64,000 nt of DNA from a bacterium (lineage in GTDB: Bacteria > Bacillota > Bacilli > Lactobacillales > Streptococcaceae), in assembly GCA_905221145.1 (NCBI GenBank), contig CAJNCA010000002.1:248001-312000 (forward strand), in the 5' to 3' direction. A program made the position numbers and the translations under genes. Of this stretch, positions 48,779 through 58,710 are shown piece by piece (positions within the stretch are counted from its first letter, which is position 1; every line of letters begins with the position of its first letter). The notes beneath the pieces were generated by a model. It was not told where the DNA came from and did not search any database. It saw nothing but the letters and a program-made list of their open reading frames with translations.

Positions 48779-51019
48779 TTATCGAACCGTTTCAATTCGC
48801 CAACTATTCCACCCTTTAAAGCGTATAGCTCCATGCTGGTCAGTCCGATAAACTTTGCTATTAATACCCTCCAGTCGTGTCAAGGTTTCCTGATGAGGGA
48901 GTTTCGTTCGATTGTTCTTTCCAACCGAGATTAGAGCAATCTCTGGTTTGAGCTGTTCTAGGAAAACTGGATTTGTTGAATTTTTAGAACCATGTTGGCC
49001 AGCTTTCAAAACATCCACTTTCAAGTCTGGGTAGTTCTTCAGCAAATCCTTCTCTCCTTTTTCCTCCATATTTCCTGTGAAAAGAAAGTGCTTATCCAAG
49101 AATTTTCCATACAGAACCAAGGAATCTTCATGATCTCCATCTCCCATTTTCCTTGGAGATAGGACTTCTAACTGACTTCCGAAAATTGGCAAGTTATCTC
49201 CTACTGTCACACTACGCACCTTGGTTTGAGTCGCCTGTAGTTCTGCCACAAATTCCTTCTGTTTCAAACTGCCTTTTGACACTAAAATTTCGCCTACATG
49301 GAAAGCCTTAATCACCTCCAACAAATCTCCAACATGCTCCTTGTCTGTGTTTGTCAAAACCAGCTGGTCAATCTTGGCTACTCCTCGATTTTTGAGATAG
49401 GGTATCAAGGTTCGTTGGGCATTGCTGGTCGTCGTCTTTTCTTGCCATTTTTCAATTTTCTTAGTAGATTCTGCCTTACCGCCCACATCTATGAGAATGG
49501 TTTTCCCAGTTACATCCCGTAGGAAAAGACTTTCGCCTTGCCCCACATCCAGCATGGTAATTTCATTTTCCAGTGGATGCTTAGTCAAGAAAAAGAGACT
49601 CACAATAAGTAAGCTGAATCCAGCTGCTCTTTTGATATTTTTCCTCAAATCATAGACCAAAGCCAAAGAAATTAATAATAAGATTAAAAGCCATGCATTG
49701 GGTTGTCCAAAGACCAGAGGCCTACTTGCAAGCTGCGATACCAAGCGAATAATCCCCTCCAACCACTCAAAGAGAAAATTAAGCTGAATAACTGGATAGA
49801 GAAAAGAAAGGACAAATAAGATAGACAAGAGAGGTAAGAAGACCAAGTCAAATAGAAAGGAAAAGACAAAGGTCAAAAGGATAGACCAAGGTTGAAATTC
49901 CGCAAAATAGAAGGATAAAATGGGTAATATTCCCAAGGAAATGACTAGACTTTCTCTAGCAACAGCCTTGAGGCCCTCTCCTTCTTTGCTGGTCATGGTC
50001 AAGATAAAAGCATAGGCGCAGGACAAGACACCTCCTGCTGTTAAGAAAAAGTTGGACATGACGATAAAGAGAACAAGTACAGTAAGGGCAAAATTATCTA
50101 AGCCATTATAGCCATGCTGAGCCAATAGTTTTTGCAAAAGACTACGAATGACCGATGCTGAAAATCCTGTCAGGCCTGCATAGATCAGGGAAAAGGGATA
50201 AGTCAGCCATTTCAACGTTTCTTGGGTCAAGCCCAATCGCAAAAGTAGTTTCTTAAATCCATCCATGAAAAAGCCTACCTGCATACCCGACAAGGCAAAA
50301 AGATGGATAATTCCTAGACTGGAATAAAGCTCATTCATCTCCTCAAAGTCGGTGTCCAGATGTCCCAGCAAGAGCCCTGTCATGTAGTTGCGCATAGGTT
50401 CTGGAAAGTGCGTCTTAATCCAAACTACAGTCTTTCGACGTAAACTGGACAGGTTTTCACCTATATCCCAACTGCCAACCTTTTGAAGTGACTGGATTTT
50501 TTTGATATTGAGTATCTGGTAAATCCCTTGGGTTTTCAGATAAGCTTTGTAGTCAAAACCACCAAAATTTCTCTGCCCTTCTGGCTCCGAAAGTTTCCCT
50601 TCTAACTCTATCTCATGAAGGTCTGCTAAGACTTTAAAATGCTCTTTTTCATTCTCGGACTGGAGTTTATAATAGACTTGAAAAATTCGTCCATCAGACT
50701 TGCCACGAAAAGATAGGCTATCACCATTGATCTTAATAGTGTCAGGCAAAATCCGTACCCTTTCAACAGAATCCACGAGGTTTTGACTAGCTTGGCTCTG
50801 TTGCCAATTTTGAAACAGAAACCAGAAGCCAAAGACTCCGCAAATCGCTAGAACTTTACCAGCAGATTTCCACGGAAATTGGATAAAGAGACAGACTAGC
50901 AGAAAAATAAAACCTAGCAGTGCGAGATAGGACGCTGAGAAAATGGCGTAGTAAAGCCAGAGCAATAGAAAACTCAGATAGATTAGGGGAATAGGAAAAG
51001 TCTTAATCCACTGTAACAT
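48779..51019 (-). CDS. comEC: DNA uptake channel protein ComEC
   Basis: 746-residue membrane protein that carries single-stranded DNA across the cytoplasmic membrane during transformation. N-terminal helices and OB-like region, central competence domain of about ten helices (FALSGMQVGFFMDGF near residue 243), and a C-terminal metallo-beta-lactamase-like domain (MLDVGQGESLFLRD; LTNTDKEHVGDL; KAGQHGSKNS). The canonical HxHxDH is altered to TNTDKEH, as in other streptococcal ComECs to my memory. It overlaps comEA by 17 bp. Confidence 0.97.
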   Translation of the reverse strand: MLQWIKTFPIPLIYLSFLLLWLYYAIFSASYLALLGFIFLLVCLFIQFPWKSAGKVLAICGVFGFWFLFQNWQQSQASQNLVDSVERVRILPDTIKINGDSLSFRGKSDGRIFQVYYKLQSENEKEHFKVLADLHEIELEGKLSEPEGQRNFGGFDYKAYLKTQGIYQILNIKKIQSLQKVGSWDIGENLSSLRRKTVVWIKTHFPEPMRNYMTGLLLGHLDTDFEEMNELYSSLGIIHLFALSGMQVGFFMDGFKKLLLRLGLTQETLKWLTYPFSLIYAGLTGFSASVIRSLLQKLLAQHGYNGLDNFALTVLVLFIVMSNFFLTAGGVLSCAYAFILTMTSKEGEGLKAVARESLVISLGILPILSFYFAEFQPWSILLTFVFSFLFDLVFLPLLSILFVLSFLYPVIQLNFLFEWLEGIIRLVSQLASRPLVFGQPNAWLLILLLISLALVYDLRKNIKRAAGFSLLIVSLFFLTKHPLENEITMLDVGQGESLFLRDVTGKTILIDVGGKAESTKKIEKWQEKTTTSNAQRTLIPYLKNRGVAKIDQLVLTNTDKEHVGDLLEVIKAFHVGEILVSKGSLKQKEFVAELQATQTKVRSVTVGDNLPIFGSQLEVLSPRKMGDGDHEDSLVLYGKFLDKHFLFTGNMEEKGEKDLLKNYPDLKVDVLKAGQHGSKNSTNPVFLEQLKPEIALISVGKNNRTKLPHQETLTRLEGINSKVYRTDQHGAIRFKGWNSWRIETVR

Positions 51020-51653
51020 AGTCTTTTAGCTTTTCTATCGTTTTAGCACCAATGCCAGAAACCTTCTTGAGTTCATCAACCGACTTGAATTTTCCATTTG
51101 ATTCACGATGGTCGATAATATCCTGAGCACGTTTTCCTCCCAGACCCTTGACTTGTTTGAGTTCTTCCAGACTGGCCTTGTTGAGATTGACCTTCTTTTC
51201 CTTGCTCGTTGAAAAAGCCGTCACCGAACCAGTCTGTTGACTAGCTGATTCTTCTCCCTTAGTGGGAACGTAAACCAGAGCCTCGTCACTAACTTTCTGA
51301 GCTAGATTGAGCGACTTGCTGTCTGCTTGCTCTGTCAAGCCACCTGCCTTTTGAACAGCATCATTGACCCGACTACCTACTGGCAAATCGTAAATTCCTG
51401 GCGATTTGACAGCACCTTTCACATCGACTGTGATCAAATCTTGTTCAAGGGGTTCGTCCTTCTCTTCCTTTTTTACTTCCTTTTCGGATAATGAATCCTT
51501 AGAAACAGCTGCAACTTCTGCCTGTAAATTCGTTTCCTTGACAGGTGTTTGTGAAGCTGGTTTTAGCAGGAAAAATCCTCCAACAAGCAAGCCTAGACCC
51601 GTACAGATGACAATGATTTTATACTCTTTGATTTTCTCGATAATTGCTTCCAT
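51003..51653 (-). CDS. comEA: DNA receptor ComEA
   Basis: 216-residue late competence protein that binds double-stranded DNA outside the membrane. N-terminal anchor helix (IIVICTGLGLLVGGFFLL), acidic/Lys linker, SLBB-like domain (ITVDVKGAVKSPGIYDLPVG, about 73-130) and two C-terminal helix-hairpin-helix motifs (LNKASLEELKQVKGLGGKRA and LKKVSGIGAKTIEKL). Preceded by a SigX box and followed by comEC in one operon. Confidence 0.97.
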   Translation of the reverse strand: MEAIIEKIKEYKIIVICTGLGLLVGGFFLLKPASQTPVKETNLQAEVAAVSKDSLSEKEVKKEEKDEPLEQDLITVDVKGAVKSPGIYDLPVGSRVNDAVQKAGGLTEQADSKSLNLAQKVSDEALVYVPTKGEESASQQTGSVTAFSTSKEKKVNLNKASLEELKQVKGLGGKRAQDIIDHRESNGKFKSVDELKKVSGIGAKTIEKLKDYVTVD

Positions 51654-51672
51654 ATTTTCTCCTCTCTTAGAT

Positions 51673-51680
51673 TATTCGTA
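51673..51680 (-). promoter_or_regulatory. SigX (late competence) promoter of comEA-comEC
   Basis: Perfect cinbox TACGAATA on the minus strand, 19 bp before the comEA ATG, with a T-rich terminator tail upstream. Confidence 0.93.
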
Positions 51681-51685
51681 AGAGG

Positions 51686-51720
51686 AAGAAAAAAACAGTC
51701 GAAAAATTTCTTTTCAACTG
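51686..51720 (-). terminator. Terminator of the acetyltransferase gene
   Basis: Minus strand CAGTTGAAAA-GAA-ATTTTTCGACTG followed by TTTTTTTC, directly upstream of the comEA cinbox. Confidence 0.82.
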
Positions 51721-51721
51721 C

Positions 51722-52291
51722 TTATTTATTTGCAAAATAGTCTTCCTTGGTCAAGACATAATGAATTCTTGTAACGATTCGGCCTTCTTCATGCTGGTCC
51801 ATACAAGCATATGGTTCTGCATGTGAAAAACGCATGCCTGATTTCTCCATGACCTTGCCAGATGCGGGATTATCCTTATCGTAAAGGGCGGTCAACTTGT
51901 TCATTCCAATATTCTCAAAAGCCAGCTTAATCACGGCACGATTGGCTTCTGTCGTCAATCCTTGATTCCAATACTTTTTATTGATAATGTAGCCAATAGC
52001 TGCCTTCATAAGAACAGGATCAATCTTGTGTAAGTCAATAGTTCCGATAAACTGACCATTGCTTTTTAGTTCTATTCCCCAGCGTCCCAAGGGATTGGCC
52101 AAGTAGAACTGAGCAATGTTATTCTTGGTTTCTTCCAAACTTTGATTTGTTTGAAAAGTGTAGCGCGTATTTTCTCTGTCCGAGGCATACTCAAACATAG
52201 TTTCCGCATCATCCAAGGTTACAGGTCGGAGCAATAAACGCTCTGTTTCTATATACGGATACTGGGCAAATTTTACAAAAATTGATTCCAT
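51722..52291 (-). CDS. GNAT-family acetyltransferase (RimJ/RimL-like)
   Basis: 189-residue N-acetyltransferase. Start of the domain ETERLLLRPVTLDDAETMFEY, core strands GQFIGTIDLHKID and AAIGYIINKKYWNQGLTTEA with the acetyl-CoA loop, and MEKSGMRFSHAEPY at the end. The substrate is unknown; the subfamily modifies ribosomal proteins or small amines. Stands between phoH and comEA; a terminator follows. No clear promoter in the 106 bp upstream. Confidence 0.88.
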   Translation of the reverse strand: MESIFVKFAQYPYIETERLLLRPVTLDDAETMFEYASDRENTRYTFQTNQSLEETKNNIAQFYLANPLGRWGIELKSNGQFIGTIDLHKIDPVLMKAAIGYIINKKYWNQGLTTEANRAVIKLAFENIGMNKLTALYDKDNPASGKVMEKSGMRFSHAEPYACMDQHEEGRIVTRIHYVLTKEDYFANK

Positions 52292-52397
52292 AGGATTCCA
52301 CCACTTGAAAAGTTTCTAACTAAGATAAGGATATTGAATGAAATAGTTAAAAAGCAAATTTATACTTAGTATTGAGATAACTTTAATTACAAAAGAA

Positions 52398-53402
52398 CTA
52401 TCCTTCAGACAGAGGTTGAAACTCTAATTCTTCACTCTCTGCCTTTTTCACTGGAGTTGGTTCATAAGCTCGGATAATCTGAGCGACAACTGGATGGCGA
52501 ACCACATCCTTAGCTGAAAAATGAACAAAGTCAATTTGATGAATGTTCTTGAGTTTCTCTTGGGCATCAATCAAACCGGACTTGACATTCCGTGGTAGGT
52601 CAATCTGACTGATATCTCCATTGACAATCATCTTAGAATTAAAACCTAAACGAGTCAAGAACATCTTCATCTGCATGATGGTCGTATTTTGCGCCTCATC
52701 GAGAATAACAAAGGCATCATCCAAGGTCCGACCACGCATATAGGCAAGGGGGGCGATTTCGATAATTTCACGCTCCATGAGACGAGTCGTTTGGTCTTTC
52801 CCCAGAATCTGATACAAGGCATCATAAACTGGTCGAAGGTAAGGATCCACCTTCTCCTTAAGGTCACCCGGAAGAAAACCTAGACTCTCACCTGCTTCAA
52901 CTGCTGGACGAGTCAGGATAATCCGCTTGACTTGCCCACGTTTAAGGGCAGTCACTGCCAAGGTCACTGCAAGAAAGGTCTTCCCTGTCCCTGCTGGTCC
53001 GATTCCAAAGGTCACATCATGTTGCTTAACACTATCCACATAAAGCTTTTGACCCAATGTTTTGACGCGAATCGGTTTACCAGTATTGTCCTTGATGATT
53101 TCTTCTTCGTAAAGGGCGACAAACTTATCAATTTCATCGTTTTTGACCATGCTAATCGCAGTAACCACATCTGGCGTGCCAACGGTCATCCCACGATTCA
53201 CCAAAACCATCAAAGCCTGAATAACCTGACGGGCTTCTTCACAGGCAGTCTCTTCTCCCAAAACCTGGACAATCTCCGTACGGGCATGAATCACCACATC
53301 AAGCTCTTCTTCCATTAAACGAAGATGGCGCTCATTGGAACCAAAAAGATGAAACAGGTCATCTGGGTGACTCAGTTGAATGTCTATTGAATGTTCCTTC
53401 AA
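52398..53402 (-). CDS. phoH: PhoH-family ATPase (TTG start)
   Basis: 334-residue cytoplasmic P-loop ATPase of the PhoH/YbeZ family, linked to RNA metabolism and often near ybeY. Walker A GPAGTGKTF near residue 135, Walker B FVILDEAQN, and the ARN-type segment PRNVKSGLIDAQEKL. The N-terminus MKEHSIDIQLSHPDDLFHLF starts at TTG (53402), with AGAGG eight bases upstream; the next Met is at residue 30, inside conserved sequence. Confidence 0.95.
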   Translation of the reverse strand: MKEHSIDIQLSHPDDLFHLFGSNERHLRLMEEELDVVIHARTEIVQVLGEETACEEARQVIQALMVLVNRGMTVGTPDVVTAISMVKNDEIDKFVALYEEEIIKDNTGKPIRVKTLGQKLYVDSVKQHDVTFGIGPAGTGKTFLAVTLAVTALKRGQVKRIILTRPAVEAGESLGFLPGDLKEKVDPYLRPVYDALYQILGKDQTTRLMEREIIEIAPLAYMRGRTLDDAFVILDEAQNTTIMQMKMFLTRLGFNSKMIVNGDISQIDLPRNVKSGLIDAQEKLKNIHQIDFVHFSAKDVVRHPVVAQIIRAYEPTPVKKAESEELEFQPLSEG

Positions 53403-53436
53403 ATAAAGAACCTCTCTAATCCTTTTATTTCTTTTT

Positions 53437-53442
53437 ATTATA
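53437..53442 (-). promoter_or_regulatory. Extended -10 promoter of phoH
   Basis: Minus strand TGCTATAAT, TATAAT at 53437-53442, about 35 bp before the phoH TTG. Confidence 0.6.
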
Positions 53443-53487
53443 GCAAAGGGATGGATAAATTACTAGCCCAAACCCAATGAATAAAGT

Positions 53488-53703
53488 CTAGTGTTCTAAG
53501 TATTCTTGCCAAATAGCGTCAAAGTCACCTAGGTTAAAAGAGAAACTGGCATGCTCCTCCAAAAAACGACTGACCTCATCAAAATCATCCGTGTGTTTTG
53601 GAAAGGCTGACTCTTCAAAAGCTAGGTCTGCTAAGATAGCTTTAGGACTGTTACTTTTAGGATTACGCTCAGTCATGAGCCAAGTGTAAAATGATTTTCT
53701 CAT
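53488..53703 (-). CDS. YozE-family small protein
   Basis: 71-residue acidic protein of the YozE/UPF0346 family ([14 protein letters not shown] at the start, [16 protein letters not shown] in the middle). Three-helix SAM-like fold in relatives; function unknown. It starts 9 bp after cvfB and is likely in its operon. Confidence 0.92.
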   Translation of the reverse strand: MRKSFYTWLMTERNPKSNSPKAILADLAFEESAFPKHTDDFDEVSRFLEEHASFSFNLGDFDAIWQEYLEH

Positions 53704-53711
53704 AAACCACC

Positions 53712-54566
53712 CTAAATCAACTCTGTCCCAAACTGGTCCTGCTTGATTTTACCAGCCTTCATCAAGCCACCGAGTGCTTTCTTGAACTGACCTTTAGAAA
53801 TGCCAAAGGTTGCCTTGATGTCGTCTGGAGATGACTTATCATTTAAGATCATGAAACCGCCATTGCTTTCCAAGTAGGTCAAAATCATCTGAGCATCGTT
53901 TTCCAACATTTCAAAGGAACGTGGTTTGAGAGAGAGATTCAAGGTACGGTCCACTTCACGGAAACCAATGACACGCGCATCTAGGACTTGCCCCAAACGT
54001 GGTTCTGCATAACGCTCACTTGGGTGAATAAAACCAAGCATATTATTTTCTGGTAGATAAACAAAGGTTCCTGACAGCTTGAGACGGTACACAATGGCTG
54101 GCCAGTTTTGGTTCTGCATGTTGTTGTAGGCAGGACGAGCAAGACGTTGGAAGTCTTCTTGATAGGCCAAGAGTCCCCAGATACGGTCTTTCTTGTCCAC
54201 TTCAAGACGGATGTAGAGTTGGTCGCCCTTCTTAGGCCAGAGTTCCTTGAGCTCAGGGAGAATATCGAGTGACACAACGATTTCCTTGTCAGGAAGGCCT
54301 GTATCCACAAAGACACCCAAGTCTTTACGAACTTCCGTTACAGTTCCCCAACCAAATTGGTCCTGAGTGGCAGTCACTTCTAGAGTGGTCAGGCGGAGTT
54401 TTTGCTTCATATCCGTGTAGGCAAAACCTTTGACCGTATCCCCTACTGTATGTTGGCCTTCTTCCTTGGCAAGCGCATAGGTTTGACCATCCTTTTGCAC
54501 AAAGTAAAAACGGTCATTTTCATCGATAATCAGTCCAACGATAAAACTTGCAAGATTTGTATTCAT
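53712..54566 (-). CDS. cvfB: S1-domain RNA-binding protein CvfB
   Basis: 284-residue protein of the CvfB/YitL family: three S1-type RNA-binding domains (for example [20 protein letters not shown] and [19 protein letters not shown]) and a C-terminal winged helix ([21 protein letters not shown]). In Staphylococcus CvfB affects virulence gene expression. The start at 54566 is supported by GAAGGA; the ATG at 54605 lacks a ribosome binding site. It follows frr. Confidence 0.9.
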   Translation of the reverse strand: MNTNLASFIVGLIIDENDRFYFVQKDGQTYALAKEEGQHTVGDTVKGFAYTDMKQKLRLTTLEVTATQDQFGWGTVTEVRKDLGVFVDTGLPDKEIVVSLDILPELKELWPKKGDQLYIRLEVDKKDRIWGLLAYQEDFQRLARPAYNNMQNQNWPAIVYRLKLSGTFVYLPENNMLGFIHPSERYAEPRLGQVLDARVIGFREVDRTLNLSLKPRSFEMLENDAQMILTYLESNGGFMILNDKSSPDDIKATFGISKGQFKKALGGLMKAGKIKQDQFGTELI

Positions 54567-54625
54567 ATTTCCTTCTTTCGAATAAAACTCAGCCAGCAAT
54601 GCCAACTGAGTTTTTCTGTTTATTT

Positions 54626-55183
54626 TTAGACTTCCAAAAGTTCTTTCTCTTTGTTGGCAGTCATGTCGTCGATGTGTTTGACAGCATCGTCTGTTACTTT
54701 TTGAATGTCTTTTTCAAGAGTCTTCAATTCGTCTTCAGTGATTTCTTTTGCTTTTTCTTGTTTCTTAGCTTCATCCATAGCGTCGCGACGGATATTACGG
54801 ACAGCCACTTTAGCATTCTCACCGACCTTCTTCACTTCTTTAGCAAGGTCACGACGAGTTTCTTCCGTAAGAGCAGGGATAACCAAACGAATCACAGAAC
54901 CGTCGTTAGCTGGTGTAATACCAAGATCAGAAGCGTTCAAAGCACGTTCGATGTCTTTCAATGAAGACTTATCAAATGGTGTTACCAACAAAACACGCGC
55001 TTCTGGAATCGTAATTGAAGCGATTTGGTTAAGAGGAGTTTCGACTCCATAGTATTCTACATGTACACGGTCAAGCAAGCTTGCATTGGCACGACCGGCA
55101 CGGATAGCACCAAATTCACGAGCAAGTGAGTGGTGAGATTGGGTCATTCTCTCTTTAGCTTTTTCAATAATTGCGTTAGCCAT
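54626..55183 (-). CDS. frr: Ribosome recycling factor
   Basis: 185-residue tRNA-shaped factor that splits post-termination ribosomes with EF-G. Typical start [20 protein letters not shown], hinge region [18 protein letters not shown], and the end of the helical bundle [16 protein letters not shown]. It follows pyrH by 8 bp, the common Firmicute pair. Confidence 0.98.
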   Translation of the reverse strand: MANAIIEKAKERMTQSHHSLAREFGAIRAGRANASLLDRVHVEYYGVETPLNQIASITIPEARVLLVTPFDKSSLKDIERALNASDLGITPANDGSVIRLVIPALTEETRRDLAKEVKKVGENAKVAVRNIRRDAMDEAKKQEKAKEITEDELKTLEKDIQKVTDDAVKHIDDMTANKEKELLEV

Positions 55184-55191
55184 AATCTTTC

Positions 55192-55929
55192 TTATTCCTT
55201 TTCTTCGATATTGTTTGAAACTGTTGTTCCGATATTTTCACCAAATACGACACGTTTGATGTTGCCTGGTTGGTTCATGTTGAAGACAACCAAGTCAATG
55301 TCGTTATCCATTGAGAGGGTTGAAGCTGTTGAGTCCATGATACGAAGACCTTTATTGATAACGTCACGGTGGGTCAATTCTTCAAACTTAACGGCTGTCT
55401 TGTCTTTCTTAGGATCGGCATTGTAAACACCATCGACACCGTTTTTAGCCATAAGAATGGCATCTGCTTCGATTTCAGCTGCACGAAGAGCCGCTGTGGT
55501 ATCTGTTGAGAAGTAAGGTGAACCAATTCCAGCACCAAAGATAACGATACGGCCTTTTTCAAGGTGACGAAGGGCACGTCCACGGACATAAGGCTCTGCC
55601 ACTTGTTGCATGGCAATCGCTGTTTGTACACGCGTATCAACACCAACTTGTTGCAATGAATCGGCCATTACAAGAGCATTCATAACAGTCCCAAGCATTC
55701 CTGTGTAATCTGCCTGAACGCGATCCATTCCTGCTTCTGCAGCAGGTTCTCCACGCCAGAGATTTCCTCCACCAATAACAAGGGCAATTTCGATACCTAA
55801 GCTATGAACTTCTTGAATCTCTTTTGCGATTGTTTGAACTGTTTGGATATCAATCCCTACGCCACGTTCACCGGCAAGGGCTTCACCTGATAACTTGATT
55901 AAAATACGTTTATACTTGGGATTCGCCAT
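55192..55929 (-). CDS. pyrH: UMP kinase PyrH
   Basis: 245-residue bacterial UMP kinase of the amino-acid kinase fold. Signature [14 protein letters not shown] at the start, GGGNLWRG near residue 55, [19 protein letters not shown], and the [11 protein letters not shown] segment. The start is the ATG at 55929 with AGGAG seven bases upstream; the GTG two codons earlier is less likely. In one operon with frr. Confidence 0.97.
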   Translation of the reverse strand: MANPKYKRILIKLSGEALAGERGVGIDIQTVQTIAKEIQEVHSLGIEIALVIGGGNLWRGEPAAEAGMDRVQADYTGMLGTVMNALVMADSLQQVGVDTRVQTAIAMQQVAEPYVRGRALRHLEKGRIVIFGAGIGSPYFSTDTTAALRAAEIEADAILMAKNGVDGVYNADPKKDKTAVKFEELTHRDVINKGLRIMDSTASTLSMDNDIDLVVFNMNQPGNIKRVVFGENIGTTVSNNIEEKE

Positions 55930-55956
55930 TTTCACTCTCCTTTTTTTATCCTACCT

Positions 55957-55962
55957 ATTTTA
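55957..55962 (-). promoter_or_regulatory. Extended -10 promoter of pyrH-frr
   Basis: Minus strand TGATAAAAT, TAAAAT at 55957-55962, about 28 bp before pyrH; no clear -35 box. Confidence 0.45.
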
Positions 55963-56012
55963 TCACAATTTCTAAGATTTTTATAGTATCATGAGCAATT
56001 CTTTCAAAAAAA

Positions 56013-57347
56013 TTAGACAGTTAAAAATTCCTCTAAATCGTTAAGGGCACGCTCTGCAATTTTTTCATAACGAGCCTTCTTATCACGGATACGCTCGCCT
56101 TCCAACTCCTTTATAATTCCGAAGTTGACATTCATTGGTTGGAAATGTTTGCTGTCCGCATGAGTGATGTAATGAGCTAGACTTCCAATCGCTGTTGTCT
56201 CTGGGAAGATTGCTTCACTTTCACCCTTAAAGAGTCGAGCCGCGTTAATCCCCGCAACTAAGCCTGATGCTGCTGATTCAACATAGCCTTCCACACCCGT
56301 CATCTGACCAGCAAAGAAGAGATTTGGTTGCTTCTTAGAACGATAGGTCTGTTCAAGAAGATTTGGTGAATCCATGTAAGAATTGCGGTGCATGACACCA
56401 TAGCGAACAAACTCAGCATTTTCAAGACCTGGAATCATTTGGAAAACACGCTTTTGTTCTCCCCATTTGAGGTGGGTCTGGAAACCGACGATATTGTAGA
56501 GGCTACCAGCCGCATTGTCCTGACGAAGTTGGACAACCGCGTAAGGTGTTTTGAATTCGCCATCACGAGGTCCTGTGTAGTCGTCTGGATACTCAAGTCC
56601 GACTGGCTTCATCGGACCATAAAGCATGGTTTTAATGCCACGTTTGGCCATGACTTCGATAGGCATACATCCTTCAAAGTATTTTTCTTTTTCAAAAGAA
56701 TTGAGCGGTGCTTCCTCCGCATTGACCAAGGCTTCATGAAAATCCATAAACTCTTGTTTAGTCATAGGGGCATTGAGGTAGGCCGCCTCTCCCTTGTCAT
56801 AACGAGACTTGAGATAAACCTTGCTCATATCAATGGTGTTGACATCGATAATAGGCGCTGCCGCATCGTAGAAATAGAAACCATCGCCGTCATTAAGGGC
56901 ATGAATCTTCTCAGCCAGGGCATCGCTAGTCAAAGGACCAGTCGCCACAACTGTAATAACATCTGTCGGCAATTCTGTAATTTCATCACGCACCACTTCA
57001 ATCAAGGGATGATTAGCCACTTTTTCGGTCACCATTTGAGAGAAACCATCACGATCCACCGCAAGGGCACCGCCTGCAGGAACACGGGTAGCTTCAGCAG
57101 ATTCCAAGATGACAGAACCCAAGCGACGCATTTCTTCCTTGAGAAGACCAACAGCATTGGTCAAAGCATCCCCACGCAAGGAATTGGAACAAACTAACTC
57201 AGCAAAATTGTCTGTTTTATGCTGAGGAGTAGGTTTTACACCACGCATTTCATAGAGTTTAACTGGAATACCACGCTCTGCGATTTGGTAGGCTGCTTCA
57301 GAACCTGCCAAACCAGCACCGACAACATTGATATAAGATTGAGACAC
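56013..57347 (-). CDS. trmFO: Folate/FAD-dependent tRNA m5U54 methyltransferase TrmFO
   Basis: 444-residue flavoprotein that methylates U54 of tRNA using methylene-tetrahydrofolate. FAD-binding motif [20 protein letters not shown] at the N-terminus, then [20 protein letters not shown] with the family Cys, and a second conserved Cys in EGCMPIE. The start is GTG at 57347 (sequence then reads SQSYINV), with AGAGG about ten bases upstream; the longer ORF from 57419 overlaps the promoter. Formerly called Gid. Confidence 0.94.
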   Translation of the reverse strand: MSQSYINVVGAGLAGSEAAYQIAERGIPVKLYEMRGVKPTPQHKTDNFAELVCSNSLRGDALTNAVGLLKEEMRRLGSVILESAEATRVPAGGALAVDRDGFSQMVTEKVANHPLIEVVRDEITELPTDVITVVATGPLTSDALAEKIHALNDGDGFYFYDAAAPIIDVNTIDMSKVYLKSRYDKGEAAYLNAPMTKQEFMDFHEALVNAEEAPLNSFEKEKYFEGCMPIEVMAKRGIKTMLYGPMKPVGLEYPDDYTGPRDGEFKTPYAVVQLRQDNAAGSLYNIVGFQTHLKWGEQKRVFQMIPGLENAEFVRYGVMHRNSYMDSPNLLEQTYRSKKQPNLFFAGQMTGVEGYVESAASGLVAGINAARLFKGESEAIFPETTAIGSLAHYITHADSKHFQPMNVNFGIIKELEGERIRDKKARYEKIAERALNDLEEFLTV

Positions 57348-57443
57348 GACACTAATACCTCTTTGGGTGGGACCTAAGTCCATATCAAAACAAGCTACTA
57401 GACTGTTTGACACCCACAAATCTTTCTATTTTTTTCTTCTACT

Positions 57444-57449
57444 AGTATA
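57444..57449 (-). promoter_or_regulatory. Extended -10 promoter of trmFO
   Basis: Minus strand TGTTATACT, TATACT at 57444-57449, with a partial -35 (TTGCCT) 16 bp upstream inside the rsmI terminator. Confidence 0.5.
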
Positions 57450-57451
57450 AC

Positions 57452-57480
57452 AAAAAAAGGGAAGAAGGCAAACTTCCCTG
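57452..57480 (-). terminator. Terminator of rsmI
   Basis: Minus strand AGGGAAG-TTTGCCTT-CTTCCCT followed by TTTTTTG, right after the rsmI stop codon. Confidence 0.8.
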
Positions 57481-57481
57481 T

Positions 57482-58351
57482 TTAGTCATTTTCTTCCCAA
57501 TCGTGGTAGGCAGCGTAAAGCTGGCTTTTATTCCACTGGTAAATTTTAGCGACTTCCTTGATAGCTTGATTTTTCTTCATACCTTGCTGTATACGGGTTT
57601 GAATTTCTAAGAACAAGTCTTCCTCGTCTTTTTCCTCCACTTCCTGACTAGCACCTTCAACGATGAGAAGGCATTCTCCCTTGAGTGGCGTTTCAGCTAT
57701 GTTTTCTAACAATTCAGAGATCTTTCCTCGTTGGTACTCTTCATAGATTTTGGTCAATTCTCTGACCAAGACTACCGAGCGGTCACCGTAGACTTCTAGC
57801 ATATTTTCTAGCGTATCCTCCACACGATGGGGTGATTCGTAGAAAATTTGTGTTTCAGGATAGTCTTTTTTCGAGTCGAAAAATTGCTTTTGCTGGCCTG
57901 ATTTTCTCGGTAAAAAACCATAGAAGATATGTGGCTGTGGAGCCAAACCACTGGCAATCAAGGCAGAAATCCCTGCAGAGGCACCTGGAACAGTGACAAC
58001 CGCAATTTCTTCCTCAATAGCTGCCTTAACCAAATCATGACCAGGGTCCGAGATACTAGGCAGACCCGCATCGGATACCTGAGCAATACTTTGTCCTGCT
58101 TTCAGAGAATCAATCAAATCAGGAATTTTTTCCTTGGCATTGTGCTCATGAAAACTAATCTGCTTGGTGGAAATATCAAAATGCTTGAGCAAAAGACCTG
58201 TATTGCGCGTGTCCTCAGCCGCAATACAGTCTACTTCTTTCAAGGTCTGGATGGCACGAAAGGTCATATCATCTAGATTGCCAATCGGCGTTGCCACTAG
58301 ATAAATCTTGCCATAGGGAGACTGCCCCTTAAAACTTTTTTGAATCTGCAT
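57482..58351 (-). CDS. rsmI: 16S rRNA (cytidine1402-2'-O)-methyltransferase RsmI
   Basis: 289-residue tetrapyrrole-methylase-fold enzyme. N-terminal LVATPIGNLDDMTFRA, the second SAM motif VSDAGLPSISDPG near residue 95, and FYESPHRVEDTLENM near 170. It modifies C1402 in the decoding centre. It begins 2 bp after yabA and is in the tmk-holB-yabA-rsmI operon. Confidence 0.97.
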   Translation of the reverse strand: MQIQKSFKGQSPYGKIYLVATPIGNLDDMTFRAIQTLKEVDCIAAEDTRNTGLLLKHFDISTKQISFHEHNAKEKIPDLIDSLKAGQSIAQVSDAGLPSISDPGHDLVKAAIEEEIAVVTVPGASAGISALIASGLAPQPHIFYGFLPRKSGQQKQFFDSKKDYPETQIFYESPHRVEDTLENMLEVYGDRSVVLVRELTKIYEEYQRGKISELLENIAETPLKGECLLIVEGASQEVEEKDEEDLFLEIQTRIQQGMKKNQAIKEVAKIYQWNKSQLYAAYHDWEEND

Positions 58352-58353
58352 GC

Positions 58354-58671
58354 TTACTCCCTGTATAACAACTCGTCACAGAACATACATTCCTCGTCCT
58401 GTTCTCGACGTTGCCCATAAAAATCATTACATACGTGAAATCCATCACGGTAAATGCGACGGACACTTTCGCGAACATGCTTGGCCTTGACGGGAGCGTC
58501 TGCTTCCACCTCACCCAAGCGTTCCCGCAACTTACTATTTTCCAAGCGAAGAGCTGTATTTTCCTCTACCAGGCTCTTGAGATTTTTCTTGATGGCTTCC
58601 ACATCGGCCAAGGTCACCAATAACTGTTGGGAAAAATCATCCAGCGCGTCAAATAATTCTTTTTTGTCCAT
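58354..58671 (-). CDS. yabA: Replication initiation control protein YabA
   Basis: 105-residue protein with an N-terminal leucine-zipper-like coiled coil ([20 protein letters not shown] to about residue 60) that forms tetramers and binds DnaA and DnaN, and a C-terminal zinc-binding part (HVCNDFYG ... CMFCDELLY). It restrains DnaA at the origin. The order holB-yabA-rsmI is typical; no ricT gene lies between as it does in bacilli. Confidence 0.95.
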
Positions 58672-58710
58672 AAACCAGCCCTTTCCTTTCTTTATCGTTC
58701 ATTTTTGTGT

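Noticed and set aside
52292..52397. Intergenic stretch between phoH and the acetyltransferase gene, examined for a small RNA or promoter.
   Set aside because: AT-rich with no consensus promoter, hairpin or ORF that I can support.
56388..57197. A 269-codon plus-strand frame opposite trmFO.
   Set aside because: It is long but antisense to a well-conserved gene, with no recognisable motif and no ribosome binding site.
58655..58705. A 17-codon ORF starting ATGAACGAT between holB and yabA.
   Set aside because: No ribosome binding site of its own at proper spacing, and most of it overlaps the yabA start; probably chance.
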